Shown here: one piece after another, positions 36,186-38,840 of the stretch
Position numbering within the stretch: position 1 is the first letter of the stretch
Layout: the number at the start of each line of letters is the position of its first letter
DNA from: Schoenoplectus triqueter
Taxonomy: Eukaryota; Streptophyta; Magnoliopsida; Poales; Cyperaceae
DNA: 38,840 nucleotides
Reading direction: 5' to 3'
NCBI GenBank assembly: GCA_964058805.1
Contig: CAXKVV010000907.1
Location: 1-38,840 of the forward strand
Notes under the pieces: model-generated
What the model saw: only the letters and a program-made list of their open reading frames with translations
What the model was told of the DNA's origin: nothing
Databases searched by the model: none
Position numbers and translations under genes: made by a program

Positions 36186-38840
36186 GTACTTTTTCTCAAA
36201 AAGAGAAATAAATTACTAAACAATTCATACGTATCTTAAAGTGGGCTCTACTTGTATGGAACCTTTTAAGTCAGAAAAAATAAAAGAAAACTTGAATTTT
36301 TTTTACCTCTTTTTTGACCGCTGCAGTAAAGATGCGCTGAACCTCTAAAGCGTTTTAATGCATCAATTGGAAGTAAACGCTTTAAATTGTTTTAAGAAAT
36401 TATTTAAGGTGAATTAAAATTAAGTCATCAAAAAATTTTCAAATATTTTTATAGAAACTAATTCATCTATTTATTTCAATACTATCAAACAATATTATTT
36501 TAAAATGTTTTAACTTTTACTTCATTCTATGTTCTATGTTTGTCAAACGGAGGGTTAAACAAATCATTTGATTTTATTTTATGTTCGTCTGTTATGTTTT
36601 TTTAGCTTTGCCTTGTACGAAAAGCGGAGACATTCCATCTTATACATTTTTAACAGGGGTGAATTAAATTGCTCATGTTTTACTGTTGTCATACACTCAT
36701 ACTATTTTCAAACTTAATTTGTAATTATTCCTGTATTTCAAAAAGGTTAATTAAGCTATGGATCATAATCAATTAATTTTTTTACTATTATATATGAAAA
36801 GAAACTGTTATAATTACTTTCAATATAACTTTTCTGAAAAAAATAGTCCATATTCCATAGAAAAATAACTCTTTCAAAAATTGCGTTCACATGGTTTATA
36901 ATTGTGTTGTTCGAGGCACTATTGGAAGTTCAAATCGTAAAAAAATTGCATCATAATATAAAGACCCTTGCGCAACAAATGTTTATAAAGAAAGAGTAAT
37001 TATAATGCACATCCAAATTTTATGGTACATTTAATTCTGAAGTTATGTTTTCTTGAGAAATATTCTTCAAATGGAAAAAATAAAATAAAACTGTGGATGT
37101 GTCTTTAATAGTTTAGATAGGATGTGTATGAAATTTAAATGAAATTTAGAGTATGATTAGTCATTCATTATGATATCATTAAAATTATACTTTTAAAATT
37201 TTAAAATTATATGATGGAAGGCAGTCTTTACAAAATTGACTTTGATAATTTGGAATACATCTCTTATTTTCATTTTTTTTATCCTAAATAAAAAAATATT
37301 TTAAAAGAACTATGCTAAGTTGCCAACACTGTATTCTAATCTCTTGCAGTCATGTGTCCATATCTCTGTTTCGAAAAATTATTCAAAATAAATTTAAAAA
37401 ATCATCATATTCTTCGCATTAGATTTATTACGGGTGACTAATATCATGTCATGAATAATAATAACATCAGAAAACATGATGCGAATAACATAATACCCAA
37501 TAAAATCACAACAAAAATTAAAAAAATATATTATTATTATTATTATTGTAAATATACTATAATCTTATTATATTATGAAAAAATGTTGGATTTTAGAGAC
37601 GTAATCAAATATATAAAGTTTGGATTACGTGTAATATGATTAAATATATTAATTACTTTCATTACATATTATTTTAAGTAATATCAGGACATTCCAAATA
37701 AATATGGTTAATAAGGTATGGCGTGATACGTGTTTCACCCATATTTGAAAACGAATACATATAGAATTAAAGTTAAGTTAATTATAATTATTGATGAACC
37801 GATTATAATTAATTTAATTAATATAAATATTAAGTTTGAGCTAATATATAATTAAGAATATTATGAATTCAACGTAAAGTGAGTATGAATTTTCTCAGAT
37901 TTATTCAGAATCATTTGAAGTAAGATGGGATGAAAATATATGTGTTGAAACTGTCTAGTTGTGTTCAACTGAAATTTAGACTATGATGTGCCCTGAATTT
38001 GAGAAAACTCAAAATAGTGAAATTGGAGATCTTATTCTTAGTTTTTCAACGCATTTTGAATCATTTAATTCATATATCACATGTTAAAGTTATGGCCAAA
38101 ACATTTAGCAATGCATAGCAGCTTCTAGTTGTTATTTTTAGCAGATTTGTTTCCTGAATTAGCTCAAAGCATCCAGAAAACTTGTAACTCATCAGTAGCA
38201 GACTTGAGTTGATATGGTGATCGAGTCATTCCAAAGAATTTGCAGACTCTCATTTCTTTTCTCTCAACTTACGAACAGAAGTGGACAGTACCAACTCAAT
38301 TCAAGAATTTTGAAGTTCAAGACAAGTCTCGAACAATAAATTTCTACATCGATTTTTTAATTCTGGTTGAGTGTCAGGTGACAGAAAGCGTGAAAGATAG
38401 AAGGTAAATTCACCACATTATTATTTATTTTATTGCATAAGATTAGGTTTTAAAGGGGTTTGAAGATATTAGTAAAAACCTGTAAAATTAAATCCAACAA
38501 ATAATGTCATTAACATATTTAAATGTTAATGCTACTACCGCACTGCTACTGCTACTGTAAAGTGTAAAATCTATTGGCAATGTACTTGCTGCGACAAATT
38601 TATCTTCACATTTATTTTATCCACGTTCAAAATTCGAACTTATAAATTGGTACTTGCGCAGGTGATTCAAGATTTGAAAACAAAAATATTATATCTCAAT
38701 CACACAGGGAAAATGCTTTTTATTCGGGCACAAATTAATTAGTCTTCTACTGGTCTGGATGCAGCATTCTCCCAACAACTCCAAACAGTGCACGCAAACC
38801 AAGTCAATGGAATTAAATTTTTATTGCAGAAAACAACACC
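36186..38840. other. Gene-poor AT-rich right end, possible retroelement remnant
   Basis: No intact gene was seen. At 38144-38407 a plus-strand frame is open except for one TGA at 38210-38212 (segments DLFPELAQSIQKTC and LQTLISFLSTYEQKWTVPTQ), ending at AGAAG|GTAAAT. The flank at 37940-38140 (AAGTTATGGCCAAAACATTT and similar) has the look of LTR or untranslated sequence from plant Gypsy elements, so this may be a degraded retroelement. Neither reading is secure. Confidence 0.3.

Overview
The window is nuclear DNA from a flowering plant. Its genes have many introns with GT-AG borders and AT-rich introns. The recognisable products are plant-specific: a light-harvesting chlorophyll a/b protein copy, a plant receptor-like kinase, and a DYW-type pentatricopeptide repeat protein. 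The intergenic DNA is AT-rich and full of an old Ty1/Copia element and many small inverted-repeat elements. I cannot name the species. Nothing bacterial, viral or organellar was seen.

Layout. 226-890 (+) is a broken LHCB1-type copy. 1312-9838 (-) is a heavily decayed multi-exon gene of the plant CorA-like magnesium transporter family. Its exon remnants can still be followed, but one exon is split by a 4.9 kb Copia element (3984-8882) and another by a 953 bp Harbinger-like element (2005-2957). 9839-18300 holds no gene I can support; it is AT-rich and contains a cluster of five adjacent foldback elements (15671-17553). 19713-24171 (+) is an intact seven-exon receptor-like kinase (512 aa predicted). 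26005-29481 (+) is an intact G-patch plus C2H2 zinc-finger gene (300 aa predicted). 30008-31498 (+) is an intronless DYW PPR protein (496 aa). 31499-38840 is repeat-rich, with one orphan exon-like segment at 36066-36185.

The three intact genes lie in the same direction but are independent plant transcription units, not an operon. They act in signalling at the plasma membrane, probably RNA processing in the nucleus, and organelle RNA editing. From memory, the kinase and CorA-like families are neighbours in Arabidopsis (At2g42960 and At2g42950), so the broken transporter may be the remains of an ancestral gene pair.

The least ordinary material is a pair of roughly 370-390 bp mobile elements (about 25256-25643 and 35668-36038). 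Each is built from repeated GC-rich 19 bp palindromes inside AT-rich terminal inverted repeats; one has a perfect 9 bp target duplication. I saw no convincing new multi-gene system. All splice sites and protein lengths were worked out by eye and need transcript support.
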